Assembly (NCBI GenBank): GCA_900541685.1
Contig: UQKM01000011.1
Span: 12,064-76,063 of the forward strand
DNA: 64,000 bases
Reading direction: 5' to 3'
Origin: an uncultured Collinsella sp.
GTDB lineage: Bacteria; Actinomycetota; Coriobacteriia; Coriobacteriales; Coriobacteriaceae
Each line of letters starts with the position of its first letter. Position 1 is the first letter of the stretch. Below, piece after piece: positions 16,388 through 25,171 of this stretch. Below the pieces are notes generated by a model. It saw only the letters and a program-made list of their open reading frames with translations. It was not told where the DNA came from and did no database searches. The position numbers were made by a program, and so were the translations under genes.

Positions 16388-17450
16388 GAGCACCGCTTTC
16401 CTTGACCGTCAGCGAGACCAGGCGGAATGCGATGGTGAGCACCGCCACGCCAATCACGCCCGAAAGAATATACATCGCGGCCTGGCCGGCAAAGCCAAGG
16501 CCTTGCTCCTCGGAATAGGCCTGCAGATAATCGCCCGTGGGCAGGGCATCGGCAAAGGTCGGGGTATCGAGACCGACCGAAGCCTGCAGGCTGTCGTCAC
16601 CAGCCTCCTGAACGGCGGTCGCGGCGCCTTCAGCGTCCCACTCGCCCCAAGCGTCACCCGTGGCCAGCAGGCCCAGCGGCGTGGCTACGACAAGCACGGC
16701 AACCAAGATGAGCGTGGGGACCAGCGAGGTCTTCTTGGCAGCAGCGTCCTCGGCAGCAAGCTGGCCATCGACAGCCTCGGGGCCGACGATAATGCTCGGC
16801 GCCGTCTTCTTAATGAAGCCGTAGATGGCGGCCGTCGCCACGCCCTCGATCACGCCGGCAACCAGCATATGCGGGATCAACATGGCCGGAATAGCCACGG
16901 ACAGCGGGAAGGGGCAGTACAGAGGGGCGCCCGAAGCGTTGGTGAAGAGCATCGGCTGAATACCAAACTCGATTGCCGCGCACAGGGCCGCCAGGCACAG
17001 GCCGACCCAACCGCTCACGATGGCAGAAACCGAGGTGCCCCAGCTCTTGTCGTGCAGACGGCTGTTGAGCGCACGGAACACGATAGCAGCGACAAACGGC
17101 AGCACAAAGGCCATGTTAAAGCAGTTGGCGCCAAACGACAGAACGCCGCCGTCGCCAAACAGCAGCGCCTGCAGCGCCAGCGCGACCGAGACAGCGATAG
17201 CCGCGGCCTCGGGGCCCAGCAGCAGCGCGATGAGTGCGCCGCCGACGGCGTGGCCTGTGGTGCCGCCGGGCAGCGGAACGTTAAACATCATGAGCAAAAA
17301 GGAGAACGCAGCGCAAATACCCAGAAAGGCCATATGCTCGCGATCGAGCGTGGCGCGCACTTTCTTGATGCAGTGAACCCATACGGGCACCATCGCCACC
17401 GCCATAACGGCATCGGTCTGCGGAGACAGGTAGTTGTCTGGAATGTGCAT
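16365..17450 (-). CDS. nikMN: nickel/cobalt ECF substrate component, fused NikM-NikN (CbiM family)
   Basis: A 361-residue membrane protein beginning MHIPDNYLSPQTD. The mature N-terminus with His2 is the metal ligand in CbiM/NikM, so the start is fixed at the ATG at 17450, which has a perfect GGAGGCGTAT site. Residues 1-230 are the CbiM domain (about seven helices, PLPGGTTGHAVGGAL). After a linker, residues about 250-361 resemble the NikN/PDGLE auxiliary domain (VVATPLGLLATGDAWGEW, then a final helix), so M and N are fused. The NikR-type operator 57 bp upstream argues for nickel over cobalt. It leads the operon with cbiQ and cbiO. Confidence 0.88.
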   Translation of the reverse strand: MHIPDNYLSPQTDAVMAVAMVPVWVHCIKKVRATLDREHMAFLGICAAFSFLLMMFNVPLPGGTTGHAVGGALIALLLGPEAAAIAVSVALALQALLFGDGGVLSFGANCFNMAFVLPFVAAIVFRALNSRLHDKSWGTSVSAIVSGWVGLCLAALCAAIEFGIQPMLFTNASGAPLYCPFPLSVAIPAMLIPHMLVAGVIEGVATAAIYGFIKKTAPSIIVGPEAVDGQLAAEDAAAKKTSLVPTLILVAVLVVATPLGLLATGDAWGEWDAEGAATAVQEAGDDSLQASVGLDTPTFADALPTGDYLQAYSEEQGLGFAGQAAMYILSGVIGVAVLTIAFRLVSLTVKESGAHGNSRAA

Positions 17451-17506
17451 ATACGCCTCCCGGTATCGGCGCACGGAATTGCAACGCCGCTTGAATCACC
17501 TTGCCA

Positions 17507-17534
17507 GTGTTACGTAATGTCATATTCGTAACAC
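17507..17534 (-). promoter_or_regulatory. NikR-type operator GTGTTAC-N14-GTAACAC
   Basis: A perfect inverted repeat GTGTTAC (17507-17513) and GTAACAC (17528-17534) with a 14-bp spacer. This matches the half-site and spacing reported for some non-enterobacterial NikR proteins. It lies 57-84 bp upstream of nikMN, just downstream of a plausible -10 (TATTAT, read on the minus strand, about 17545-17550), where a repressor would block transcription when nickel is plentiful. No nikR gene is in the window. Confidence 0.75.
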
Positions 17535-17555
17535 GCCGCAGGCTATAATAGCAAA

Positions 17556-17586
17556 ACGGCGCGCCGCCACAAAAGCAGCACGCCGT
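17556..17586 (-). terminator. terminator-like hairpin after pheT
   Basis: Arms at 17556-17567 and 17575-17586 pair over 12 bp (ACGGCG/CGCCGT outer part perfect, two G-U pairs inside) with a 7-nt loop. On the minus strand it ends in TTTTGC. It lies 113 nt beyond the pheT stop and upstream of the nikMN promoter, so it insulates the two. Confidence 0.65.
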
Positions 17587-17698
17587 TATGTAATGCGCGT
17601 GTCATATATGCAGGGTCAACGGTGCCTTATTCCGAACACCGCGGTCGCGCAGGGCTCCGCAGCAACCGCCATCAGGCCCTACGCTCCCGGCGCAAGCC

Positions 17699-20152
17699 CT
17701 AGCCGCGGACCTCGCCGTTTACGCCCTTGCACACCTTGGTGACAATCTTCTGGTGCGCCTTCTCGACCTCTTCGCTGGTGAGCGTGTGGTCGTCGGAGCG
17801 ATACGTAAGCGCAAAGGCCATGGACTTCTTGCCCGCTCCGATGCGGATGGGATCGCGGTAGACGTCGAACAGACGCACGCCCTCGAGCAGCTTGCCGCCG
17901 GCGCTGGTAATACGGCGCTCAAGATCCTCGCAGGTCACAGCGTTGTCGACCACGATAGCAAGGTCATGCTCAACAGCCGGGTACTGCGAGAACTCGCGGT
18001 AGTTCTCCTGATTGCGGGCGCCCTTGATCAGCTTGTCCAGATCGAGCTCAAAGGCAACGACGACCTCATCGATGCCCATCGCCTCGCGCGCCTCGGGGTG
18101 AATCTCGCCGACCCAGCCCAGCACGGTACCGCCGGACAGAACCTCGGCCGCACGACCCGGCTGCAAGAAAGCGTAGCCCTCGCCCTCGACGGGACGGAAG
18201 CGAACCTTCTCGATGCGCAGCTGGGCGAGCAGCTCCTCGACAATGCCCTTGCCAAAGAAGAAGCGTAGCTTGCGGTACTTCATGTTCCAGGACTGCTCGC
18301 TCCACTGGCCCGAGAGCACGCCCGCCACGGACTTGGTCTCCTTGGGCAGGCTGGCATTCTCGCGGCCATGGAACAGGCTGCCGACCTCGTACAGGTGCAC
18401 GTTGGGCGTACCGTGTGCCTCGTTGTAGGCCACGGACTGCAGCAGGCATGGCAACAGCGAGCGGCGCATCTCGGTCTGCTCGGCTACCAGCGGGTTCATG
18501 AGCACCACGGGGCAACCGCGGCCTTCGGTGGACATGCCGATCTTCTCCAGGTCGCCCGGGGCGGCAAAGCCAAAGGTCGTGGTCTCGTTGAGGCCGCAGG
18601 CGCGCAGGATCTCGCCGACCTTGCGGGTGAGCTTCTGCTCGCGGGTCAGGCCGCCGATGTGGTTCTTGGCAGCCGGGATGGTCGCCGTCACACGGCCCAT
18701 GCCCCATAGGCGCAGGACCTCCTCGATCAGGTCAATCTCGCGCGGCAGGTCGGGACGGAAGCTCGGCGGGGTAACCATAAAGTCCTCGCCGTCGCGCTCG
18801 ACGGTGCAGCCCAGACGGGTAAGCGAACGCTCGATAAAGTCGGGCTCGATGTCGGCACCGCAGATGGCATGCACGCGGGCCAGGCGCAGCTTAATGCTGT
18901 CGATGGTCTTGGGCGCGGGGAAAACATCGACATAGCCGGGAGCAACCTCGCCGCCGGCGATCTCCTCGATGAGCGCGCAGGTAACGTTGGCGACATCCAC
19001 GCAGCCAGTCTCGTCAACCTGGCGCTCAAAGCGAATGGAGGCGTCGGAGATCAGCGACAGATCGCGGCTGGTGTGCGAGGTGCGACCGGCGTTGAAGCAA
19101 GCGCTCTCGACCATCACGTCGACGGTGTCGTCCTCGATCTCGGAATCCATGCCGCCCATAACGCCGGCCAACGCCACGGGGCGCTCGCCGTCGGTGATAA
19201 GGCCCATGCCGGCGTCGAGCGCGCGCTCTTCGCCATCGAGCGTCGTGAATTTCTCATCCTGCTGGGCGGCGCGAACCACCACGCGACGGTGGCCATCGCG
19301 CTCGGCAAAGGTGTCCAGGTCAAAGGCGTGCAGCGGCTGACCGGTGAGCATCATCACGTAGTTGGTGATGTCGACGATGTTGTTGTGCGGACGCACGCCC
19401 AGGGCGTTAAGGCGCTTGACCATCCAGTCGGGCGACGGGCCGACCTTCACGCTGCGCACGATGCGGGCGACATAGCGGTCGCACAGGCCCTCGTCGGCAA
19501 TCTCGACGGAAAGCTCGTCGTCGGTCGCGCGGCCAGTCTCCGCCTTGATGGCGGGCAGCTCAACGTGGAAATCGCGATCGAAAATGGCGCCGGTCTCGCG
19601 GGCCATGCCGATCATGGACAGGCAGTCGGGGCGGTTGGGCGTGATCTCGCAGTCGAGCACAGTATCACTCGAGCCCACATACTCGGCAAACGGCATGCCG
19701 CAGGGCGTATCCTCGGGCAGGATCATGATGCCGGAGTGGTCGCCGCCCAGGCCGAGCTCGCGCGCGGAGCAGTTCATGCCCATGGACACGACGCCGCGAA
19801 GCTTGCTCTTCTTGATCTTGACGTCGCCGGGAAGCACGGCGCCGATCATGGCCGTGACGATATGGTCGCCGGCCTCGAAGTTCTGCGCGCCACAGACGAT
19901 CTGCAGCGGAGCGGGGTTGCCGTCGGCGTCGAGGTTCTTGTCGCCCACATCGACCGAGCACACATACATGTGGTCGCTATCGGGGTGCGGGGTCTTGGTG
20001 AGCACCTTGGCGGTCACCACGTGGTCGAAGGACTCGCCCACGGTGTCGATCGCCTCGACCTCGGTACCGGTACGGATATATTCGTCCGAAAGGGTCTTGG
20101 GATCCTCCGGAATATCGATCATGGTCTTGAGCCAGTCGTAAGAAACACGCAT
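17699..20152 (-). CDS. pheT: phenylalanine-tRNA ligase beta subunit
   Basis: An 817-residue beta subunit that binds tRNA and edits misacylated Tyr-tRNA(Phe). Domains in order: N-terminal OB/tRNA-binding domain (about 40-150, VCGAQNFEAGDHIVTAMIGAVLPG), B3/B4 editing domain (about 210-390), B5 domain, catalytic-like module, and C-terminal ferredoxin-fold anticodon-binding domain (ending LTYRSDDHTLTSEEVEKAH). The length is normal. The ATG at 20152 is preceded by AAAGGAGA. It follows pheS after a 161-nt spacer that holds a long hairpin, so the two subunits may be expressed at different levels. Confidence 0.96.
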   Translation of the reverse strand: MRVSYDWLKTMIDIPEDPKTLSDEYIRTGTEVEAIDTVGESFDHVVTAKVLTKTPHPDSDHMYVCSVDVGDKNLDADGNPAPLQIVCGAQNFEAGDHIVTAMIGAVLPGDVKIKKSKLRGVVSMGMNCSARELGLGGDHSGIMILPEDTPCGMPFAEYVGSSDTVLDCEITPNRPDCLSMIGMARETGAIFDRDFHVELPAIKAETGRATDDELSVEIADEGLCDRYVARIVRSVKVGPSPDWMVKRLNALGVRPHNNIVDITNYVMMLTGQPLHAFDLDTFAERDGHRRVVVRAAQQDEKFTTLDGEERALDAGMGLITDGERPVALAGVMGGMDSEIEDDTVDVMVESACFNAGRTSHTSRDLSLISDASIRFERQVDETGCVDVANVTCALIEEIAGGEVAPGYVDVFPAPKTIDSIKLRLARVHAICGADIEPDFIERSLTRLGCTVERDGEDFMVTPPSFRPDLPREIDLIEEVLRLWGMGRVTATIPAAKNHIGGLTREQKLTRKVGEILRACGLNETTTFGFAAPGDLEKIGMSTEGRGCPVVLMNPLVAEQTEMRRSLLPCLLQSVAYNEAHGTPNVHLYEVGSLFHGRENASLPKETKSVAGVLSGQWSEQSWNMKYRKLRFFFGKGIVEELLAQLRIEKVRFRPVEGEGYAFLQPGRAAEVLSGGTVLGWVGEIHPEAREAMGIDEVVVAFELDLDKLIKGARNQENYREFSQYPAVEHDLAIVVDNAVTCEDLERRITSAGGKLLEGVRLFDVYRDPIRIGAGKKSMAFALTYRSDDHTLTSEEVEKAHQKIVTKVCKGVNGEVRG

Positions 20153-20211
20153 CTAACTGGTCTCCTTTCATAAATGCGGCTTTGAGCCGGAAAACTGCAA
20201 CGGAGACGGGT

Positions 20212-20303
20212 TTTCCAAGTGCCGCAGATTGCCTTGAAAGAGGAGGGCCGCGTACTTAGGTACGCAACCGACGATTGAAAGGCAAGGTGCGGTGCTTGGG
20301 AAA
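20212..20303 (-). other. long structured hairpin between pheS and pheT
   Basis: Left arm 20212-20235 and right arm 20279-20303 pair over about 24 nt with a few mismatches (TTTCC-AAG... with ...CTTGGGAAA; TTGCCTT with AAGGCAA). Inside is a second perfect stem GCGTAC (20250-20255) / GTACGC (20260-20265) with a TTAG loop. No open frame explains it. It may be a processing or stability element in the pheST mRNA, or a REP-like insertion. Confidence 0.65.
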
Positions 20304-20313
20304 GCCGCCGGGA

Positions 20314-21390
20314 CTAGAACTGATTTAAGAAGCGCATATCGCCCGTCATCAGGGTTCGCAGATCCGGCAGGTCGTAGCGCAGGGCCGCGACGCGCTCGGC
20401 GCCAATACCAAAGGCAAAGCCGGTGTACTTCTCGGGGTCGATGCCGCAGTTGATCAGGACGTTGGGGTCAACCATGCCGCAGCCCAGGATCTCGATCCAG
20501 CCGCTATGCTTGCAGAAGTTGCAGCCCTTGCCGCCGCACACGTGGCAGCTCACGTCCACCTCGCAGCTAGGCTCGGTGAAGGGGAAGAAGTGCGGGCGGT
20601 AACGCGTCTTGCGATCCTCGCCAAACATGCACTTAACAAAGTAGTCGAGCGTGCCCTTGAGGTCGCCAAAGGTGATGCCCTCGTCAACGACCAGGCCCTC
20701 GATCTGATTGAACTGCGGCAGGTGGCAGGCATCGGCCGTGTCGGGACGGTAGACGGTGCCCGGGCAAATCATGTAGATGGGCGGCTTTTGCGACTCCATA
20801 GTGTGGATCTGCACGCCTGAAGTCTGGGTGCGCAGCAGCACGTCGGACTCGCCGTGGGCGTGAGCCTCGGGGTGCGCGACGCTGCCGGGGTTGTTGTCGA
20901 CCACGTAGAAGGTATCGCGGGCCGAGCGGCTCGGGTGATCCATGGGGGCGTTGAGCGCGGTGAAGTTGTAGTAGGAGGTGTCGACCATGGGGCCGGACTC
21001 GACGGTGTAGCCGATGCCGCAGAAGATGTCCTCGGCCTCCTCGATAATCTGCTTGATCAGGTGCTGGTGGCCGATCTGCGGACGGATGCCCGGCAGCGTG
21101 ATGTCGACGGCGTCGTGCTCCAGTGCGCGCTTGAGGGCGGCGGCCTTCATCTCGGTGGTGCGCTCGTCGAGCATGCCCTCAATCAGCTGGCGCATCTCGT
21201 TGGCTCGCTTGCCCATCACGGGACGATCCTCGGGGGCGAGCTTGCCCATCATGCGCATCAGGCCGGTGATGCGGCCCTTGCGGCCGAGCAGCTCAACGCG
21301 CGCAGCCTCGAGCTTGGCGGCGTCGTCGGCGCCTGCGACGAGCTCCTTGGCCTCTTCCTCGAGTTTGACCAGATCATCAATCAGACTCAT
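20314..21390 (-). CDS. pheS: phenylalanine-tRNA ligase alpha subunit
   Basis: A 358-residue class II aminoacyl-tRNA synthetase alpha subunit that charges tRNA(Phe) with the beta subunit. Motif 2 (FHQIEGLVVDEGITF-like, seen as LPQFNQIEGLVVDEG) and motif 3 (GFAFGIGAERVAALRYDLPDLR) are present, along with the N-terminal coiled coil. A CHVCGGKGCNFCKHSGW insertion (about residues 290-305) is a Cys-rich loop seen in some PheS. The ATG at 21390 has AAAGGGAAG upstream. Control is by the T-box leader upstream. Confidence 0.96.
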   Translation of the reverse strand: MSLIDDLVKLEEEAKELVAGADDAAKLEAARVELLGRKGRITGLMRMMGKLAPEDRPVMGKRANEMRQLIEGMLDERTTEMKAAALKRALEHDAVDITLPGIRPQIGHQHLIKQIIEEAEDIFCGIGYTVESGPMVDTSYYNFTALNAPMDHPSRSARDTFYVVDNNPGSVAHPEAHAHGESDVLLRTQTSGVQIHTMESQKPPIYMICPGTVYRPDTADACHLPQFNQIEGLVVDEGITFGDLKGTLDYFVKCMFGEDRKTRYRPHFFPFTEPSCEVDVSCHVCGGKGCNFCKHSGWIEILGCGMVDPNVLINCGIDPEKYTGFAFGIGAERVAALRYDLPDLRTLMTGDMRFLNQF

Positions 21391-21476
21391 GTCTTCCCTT
21401 TCGTCTCTCGCGCTCTCCGTTTGCCGAGGCGGCTGCCGCCGCCTGGCGTTGTGAAAACGCGGCCCGGTTCGGTAAC

Positions 21477-21775
21477 AAAAAACCGCCCTCGGGCATGTGC
21501 ATTGCCCAAGGACGGTTGAATTCCGCGGTACCACCTTGTTTGACGCGGCGGATGTCTGGCCCGCCGTGCCCACTCTGCGCCCCTTATCGCGAGGCTCACG
21601 GCTTCCCTACTGGGGACATCGCCGCCGCTGGCCGCGTGCCCGTTGAGGTCGCTGCTCGGGAGTGAACGCTTGGCCCTTGTCACCGCAGGAAGGCTTGCAG
21701 CCCATGACCTTCCCTCTCTTGCCGGCGACGCGGCGGGCAAAACCCTCTCCGTCAACGCATTGGGCTACAGGATAC
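21477..21775 (-). promoter_or_regulatory. T-box riboswitch of pheST (tRNA-Phe sensing)
   Basis: The hallmark AAGGTGGTACCGCGG (minus strand of 21523-21537) pairs with the uncharged tRNA acceptor end. It is followed by a terminator stem AACCGTCC...GGGCGGTT (arms at 21481-21494 and 21503-21516) and a T6 run. Upstream, about 230 nt of structured leader includes a likely specifier UUC (Phe) at 21664-21666 followed by A. Low charged tRNA(Phe) would favour the antiterminator and pheST expression. The 5' boundary is approximate. Confidence 0.92.
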
Positions 21776-21895
21776 CACATTGTGTGGGCGTATCGCCGCG
21801 TTCCGTTTTGTTCGTGCTGGGTACAAGGCAGGTAGCTGTGCAAACTGGCCGCGCGCCCACCCGAAGCGCTCGGCTCGCGAGATCAAGGATATGGT

Positions 21896-23470
21896 ATGGG
21901 AAAGAAACTCGATAAGAAGGCCGAGCCTGCAGCGGGCAAGACGCCCAAAGGCATCAAGGTCGATAAGGCCATCAAAAAATTCCGCAAGCTCGAGGGCAAG
22001 CTGTGGACCCGCGAGTACCTGCTCAAGATTGCCGAGTTCGATGGCGCGACCATTGCTCCCGCCAACGGCGCCGCGGCCCGCGCCGATGCTATGGGCACCC
22101 TTGCCGGCGAGCATCACAAGCTGCTGACCAGCAAAAAGTCTGTTGAGCTCGTGCGCTCTCTCGCGCGCGAGACGGTCGCGGGCGGCAAGATCGACGACCC
22201 GCAGCTGCTCGACGAGATTCGCGTACTCGGCCGCGACCAGCGCGAGGCAAGCGCCATTCCTACCGAGGAGGCCGAGGCTTGGACCAGGCTTACCTGCGAG
22301 GCCGATGCCGTGTGGCACAAGGCCAAGACGACCAATGACTGGGCGAGCTTTGAGCCCTATGTGGATAAGATTGTCGACAAGCTCAAATATCAGGCCGAGC
22401 TCATGGATCCCAAGCGCGACCCATACGACGTGTGGCTCGACCAGTATGAGCGCGGCCTTTCCGCCAAGAGCTTCGACGCGTTTTGCGATGAGGTCAAGGC
22501 GACGGTCGTGCCGCTCGTGCACGCCATCGGCGAGCGCGGCCAGCAGCCCGCTGCCGACTTTTTGCACGCCCGCGTGCCCGAGGCCGCCCAGCGCGCCATG
22601 AGCTTCGACCTTATGAAGCTCGTCGGCCTGGACCTGAACGACACCACGCTTGCCTTTACCGAGCACCCGTTTAGCGAAGGCTTCTCGGTGGGTGACGCGC
22701 GCATTGCCACGCACATCTACGAAAACGACTGCATCTCCAACGTCTACAGCATCATCCACGAGGCGGGCCACGCCATGTACGAGCTGGGCGTCAATTCTGC
22801 CTATGCGCGCACCTGTCTTGAAGGTGGCACCTCCATGGGCATCCACGAGAGCCAGAGCCGCTTTTTCGAGAACACCGTGGGCCGCAGCCGCGCCTTTATG
22901 GGCCCGCTGCTTGAGGTACTGCGCCGCCACGCGCCCGAGGTCTACGGCGACGTTGACGAGGACACGCTCTACCGCGCCGTGAACATCGCGCAGCCGTCGT
23001 TGATCCGCACCGAGGCCGACGAGCTCACCTACCCGCTGCATATTATGGTGCGCTACCAGATTGAGCGCATGCTGTTTGCCGGCGAGGCCACGGCCAAGGA
23101 TATCCCCGCGCTTTGGAACCGCTTTATGGACGAATACCTGGGCATTCCCGTTCCTGACGACACGCGCGGCTGTCTGCAGGATACGCACTGGAGCGGCGGC
23201 TCGTTTGGCTACTTCCCCACGTATGCGCTGGGTAGCGCCTACGACGCCATGTTTGTGCCGGCCATGTGCCGCGACGGCGTCGACCTTACCGGTGCCTGTG
23301 CGAGCGGCGACTTGGCACCCGTCCGCGCGTGGTTAGGCGAGCACATTTGGCAATGGGGCCGCGCCAAAGACGCGCCGGAACTCATCAAGGGCGCCTGCGG
23401 CATGCCGTTCGATGCCCGCTACTACTGCAGCTACCTACAGGACAAGTTCACCACGCTCTACCAGCTGTAA
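21896..23470 (+). CDS. carboxypeptidase Taq family (M32) metallopeptidase
   Basis: A 524-residue zinc carboxypeptidase. The HExxH metal site is IIHEAGHAMYE (His288, Glu289, His292), followed by the M32 signatures GIHESQSRFFEN and TYPLHIMVRYQIER. It removes C-terminal residues from peptides in the cytoplasm; no signal peptide is seen. The N-terminal 20 residues (MGKKLDKKAEPAAGKTPKG) are a Lys-rich extension not usual in the family. The ATG at 21896 lies just past the divergent T-box region and its ribosome site is weak (CAAGGATATGGT), so a nearby alternative start is possible. Confidence 0.92.
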   Translation: MGKKLDKKAEPAAGKTPKGIKVDKAIKKFRKLEGKLWTREYLLKIAEFDGATIAPANGAAARADAMGTLAGEHHKLLTSKKSVELVRSLARETVAGGKIDDPQLLDEIRVLGRDQREASAIPTEEAEAWTRLTCEADAVWHKAKTTNDWASFEPYVDKIVDKLKYQAELMDPKRDPYDVWLDQYERGLSAKSFDAFCDEVKATVVPLVHAIGERGQQPAADFLHARVPEAAQRAMSFDLMKLVGLDLNDTTLAFTEHPFSEGFSVGDARIATHIYENDCISNVYSIIHEAGHAMYELGVNSAYARTCLEGGTSMGIHESQSRFFENTVGRSRAFMGPLLEVLRRHAPEVYGDVDEDTLYRAVNIAQPSLIRTEADELTYPLHIMVRYQIERMLFAGEATAKDIPALWNRFMDEYLGIPVPDDTRGCLQDTHWSGGSFGYFPTYALGSAYDAMFVPAMCRDGVDLTGACASGDLAPVRAWLGEHIWQWGRAKDAPELIKGACGMPFDARYYCSYLQDKFTTLYQL

Positions 23471-23480
23471 GGCCTTGAAG

Positions 23481-23576
23481 GCCGGCAGTTAGGGACGTTC
23501 CTTTTCTGCCGGCAGTTGGGGACAGTCCTTGCCCATCCGGCCAGCAAACCGGCCAATCGGTAAAGACTGTCCCCAA
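23481..23576. repeat. REP-like intergenic palindrome with direct repeat
   Basis: GCCGGCAGTTRGGGAC occurs twice (23481-23496 and 23508-23523). The second copy leads into an 18-nt arm (23516-23533) that pairs with 23559-23576 (core GGGGACAGTC / GACTGTCCCC). A CCGGCC palindrome sits in the loop. The GGGGACAG core resembles the palindromes at 63124 and 63860, suggesting a dispersed family in this genome. Confidence 0.65.
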
Positions 23577-23652
23577 TGAGTAGCTCGTTGACGCTAATGT
23601 CTTGGCAACGTCAGAGAAAACGACCCCAAGCGAGCAAGATAACGTGAAACGA

Positions 23653-23681
23653 AAGGGCGCTGACCTTCTGGTCGCGCCCTT
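23653..23681 (-). terminator. terminator-like hairpin between the M32 gene and glmM
   Basis: Arms AAGGGCGC(T)GACC (23653-23665) and GGTCGCGCCCTT (23670-23681) pair with one bulge and a TTCT loop. On the minus strand it is followed by TCGTTTC. It lies 76 nt past the glmM stop. It may also act on the rightward M32 transcript. Confidence 0.65.
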
Positions 23682-23728
23682 GAAATTGAACGCCAGATTG
23701 CCGCTTAGGGGCGTTTGCAGCGTCGAGC

Positions 23729-23758
23729 AGCTACGCGGTTTGGTAAAACCGCGTAGCT
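23729..23758. other. perfect 13-bp hairpin overlapping the glmM stop codon
   Basis: AGCTACGCGGTTT (23729-23741) and AAACCGCGTAGCT (23746-23758) form a perfect stem with a GGTA loop. The glmM stop codon lies inside the arm. There is no T-run on either side, so it is not a standard terminator; it may protect the 3' end or help the downstream hairpin. Confidence 0.6.
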
Positions 23759-25088
23759 ATAAAGCCTCGAGCGCGTTGGCGATGCGCTTCATGGCAGCAT
23801 CGGCGGATGCTTGGTCGGGCGCTTCGGCCAAAACGCGAATCACCGACTCGGTTCCACTTTTGCGCACGAGCACGCGGCCCTCGCCTGCCAGCGCAGTCTC
23901 GGCCTCGGCGATGGCGTTCTGCACGCCCATGTTCTCGAGCGCGGCGTCCTTATCCGCTACGCGCACGGCAACCTGCGCCTGCGGCAGCAGCTTGCACGGA
24001 GCCGTGAGCTGCGAGAGCGTCTCGCGCTCGGCACGAATCACTTCCATCACGCGCAGCGAGGTCATAATGCCGTCGCCCGTGCGCTCGATATCGCCAAAGA
24101 TCGTATGGCCCGTCTGCTCGCCGCCCAGGCTGTAGCCGCCCTCGCGCATCTTGGCATACACGTGACGGTCGCCCACGCCGCTGGTCACGGCGCTCAGTCC
24201 GGCAAGCTCCAGCGACTTGACCAGACCAAAGTTGCTGGCGATCGTCGGCACCACGGTACCGCCCGAAAGGCGACCGTGCTTGTTCAGGTACACGCCGCAC
24301 ACGTACAGGATCTGGTCGCCATCGACCACGCGGCCGCGCTCGTCCACGGCCAGGCAGCGGTCGGCATCGCCGTCGTAGGCAAAGCCCACGTCCAGGCCCT
24401 GCTCCACCACGTGGCGCTGCAGACGCTCCATATGCGTGGAGCCGCAGTCGACGTTGATGTTAAAACCATCAGGCGCGGCATTGATCACGCGCACGTCGGC
24501 GCCCAGCGCGTCGAACACCGGCTTGGCCACCGAGGACGCCGAGCCGTTGGCGCAGTCGAGACCGATCTTGACGCCCTGCAGCGAAAAGTTCGCGCTGGCG
24601 ATGAGCGAGGCAATATAGCGGTTGCGGCCCTGCATGTAGTCCACCGTGGCGCCGATGTGGTTGCCCGTGGCCAGCGGCACCTCGCTCTTGCCATCGATGT
24701 AGTCCTCGATGAGCTCCAGTACGTCCTCGTCCATCTTAAAACCGTCGCTGTTGACGAGCTTAATGCCGTTATCGCAAAACGGGTTGTGGCTCGCGCTGAT
24801 CATGATGCCGCAATCGAAGCAGCCTTCCACGGTCTGATGCGCTACGCCCGGCGTGGGGATCACGTGCAGCATATAGGCGTCCGCACCGCTCGCGACCAGG
24901 CCACTCACCAGCGCCGCCTCGAACATATAACTCGAGCGACGTGTGTCCTTGCCCACGATGACGCGCGCCTTGCGCTCGCGGTTGGCGCCGTAATACCAGC
25001 CCACAAAACGGCCAATCTTATAAGCGTGCTCTACCGTCAGCCCAACGTTAGCCTCACCGCGAAAGCCGTCGGTGCCAAAGTACTTCAT
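23757..25088 (-). CDS. glmM: phosphoglucosamine mutase
   Basis: A 443-residue phosphohexomutase interconverting glucosamine-6-P and glucosamine-1-P for peptidoglycan precursors. The N-terminus KYFGTDGFRGEAN, active-site serine loop MISASHNP (Ser100), metal loop DGDADR and sugar-binding GGEQTGHTIF are all present in order. C-terminal phosphate-binding RKSGTESVIRVLAE is intact. The ATG at 25088 follows AGGAGAGC. It probably shares a transcript with the DUF4012 gene upstream, though a hairpin at 25108-25134 may attenuate read-through. Confidence 0.95.
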   Translation of the reverse strand: MKYFGTDGFRGEANVGLTVEHAYKIGRFVGWYYGANRERKARVIVGKDTRRSSYMFEAALVSGLVASGADAYMLHVIPTPGVAHQTVEGCFDCGIMISASHNPFCDNGIKLVNSDGFKMDEDVLELIEDYIDGKSEVPLATGNHIGATVDYMQGRNRYIASLIASANFSLQGVKIGLDCANGSASSVAKPVFDALGADVRVINAAPDGFNINVDCGSTHMERLQRHVVEQGLDVGFAYDGDADRCLAVDERGRVVDGDQILYVCGVYLNKHGRLSGGTVVPTIASNFGLVKSLELAGLSAVTSGVGDRHVYAKMREGGYSLGGEQTGHTIFGDIERTGDGIMTSLRVMEVIRAERETLSQLTAPCKLLPQAQVAVRVADKDAALENMGVQNAIAEAETALAGEGRVLVRKSGTESVIRVLAEAPDQASADAAMKRIANALEAL

Positions 25089-25107
25089 GCGCTCTCCTTA
25101 CAAAATA

Positions 25108-25134
25108 GGGGCGAACAGATTGCCTGTCCGCCCC
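25108..25134 (-). terminator. possible attenuator/terminator between the DUF4012 gene and glmM
   Basis: GGGGCG-A-ACAG (25108-25118) pairs with CTGT-C-CGCCCC (25124-25134); on the minus strand it is followed by TATTTTG. It lies 38 nt past the DUF4012 stop and 20 nt upstream of glmM. Confidence 0.6.
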
Positions 25135-25171
25135 AAAATGGTACTCGATTATCTGCGCTACCAGAAAAACC

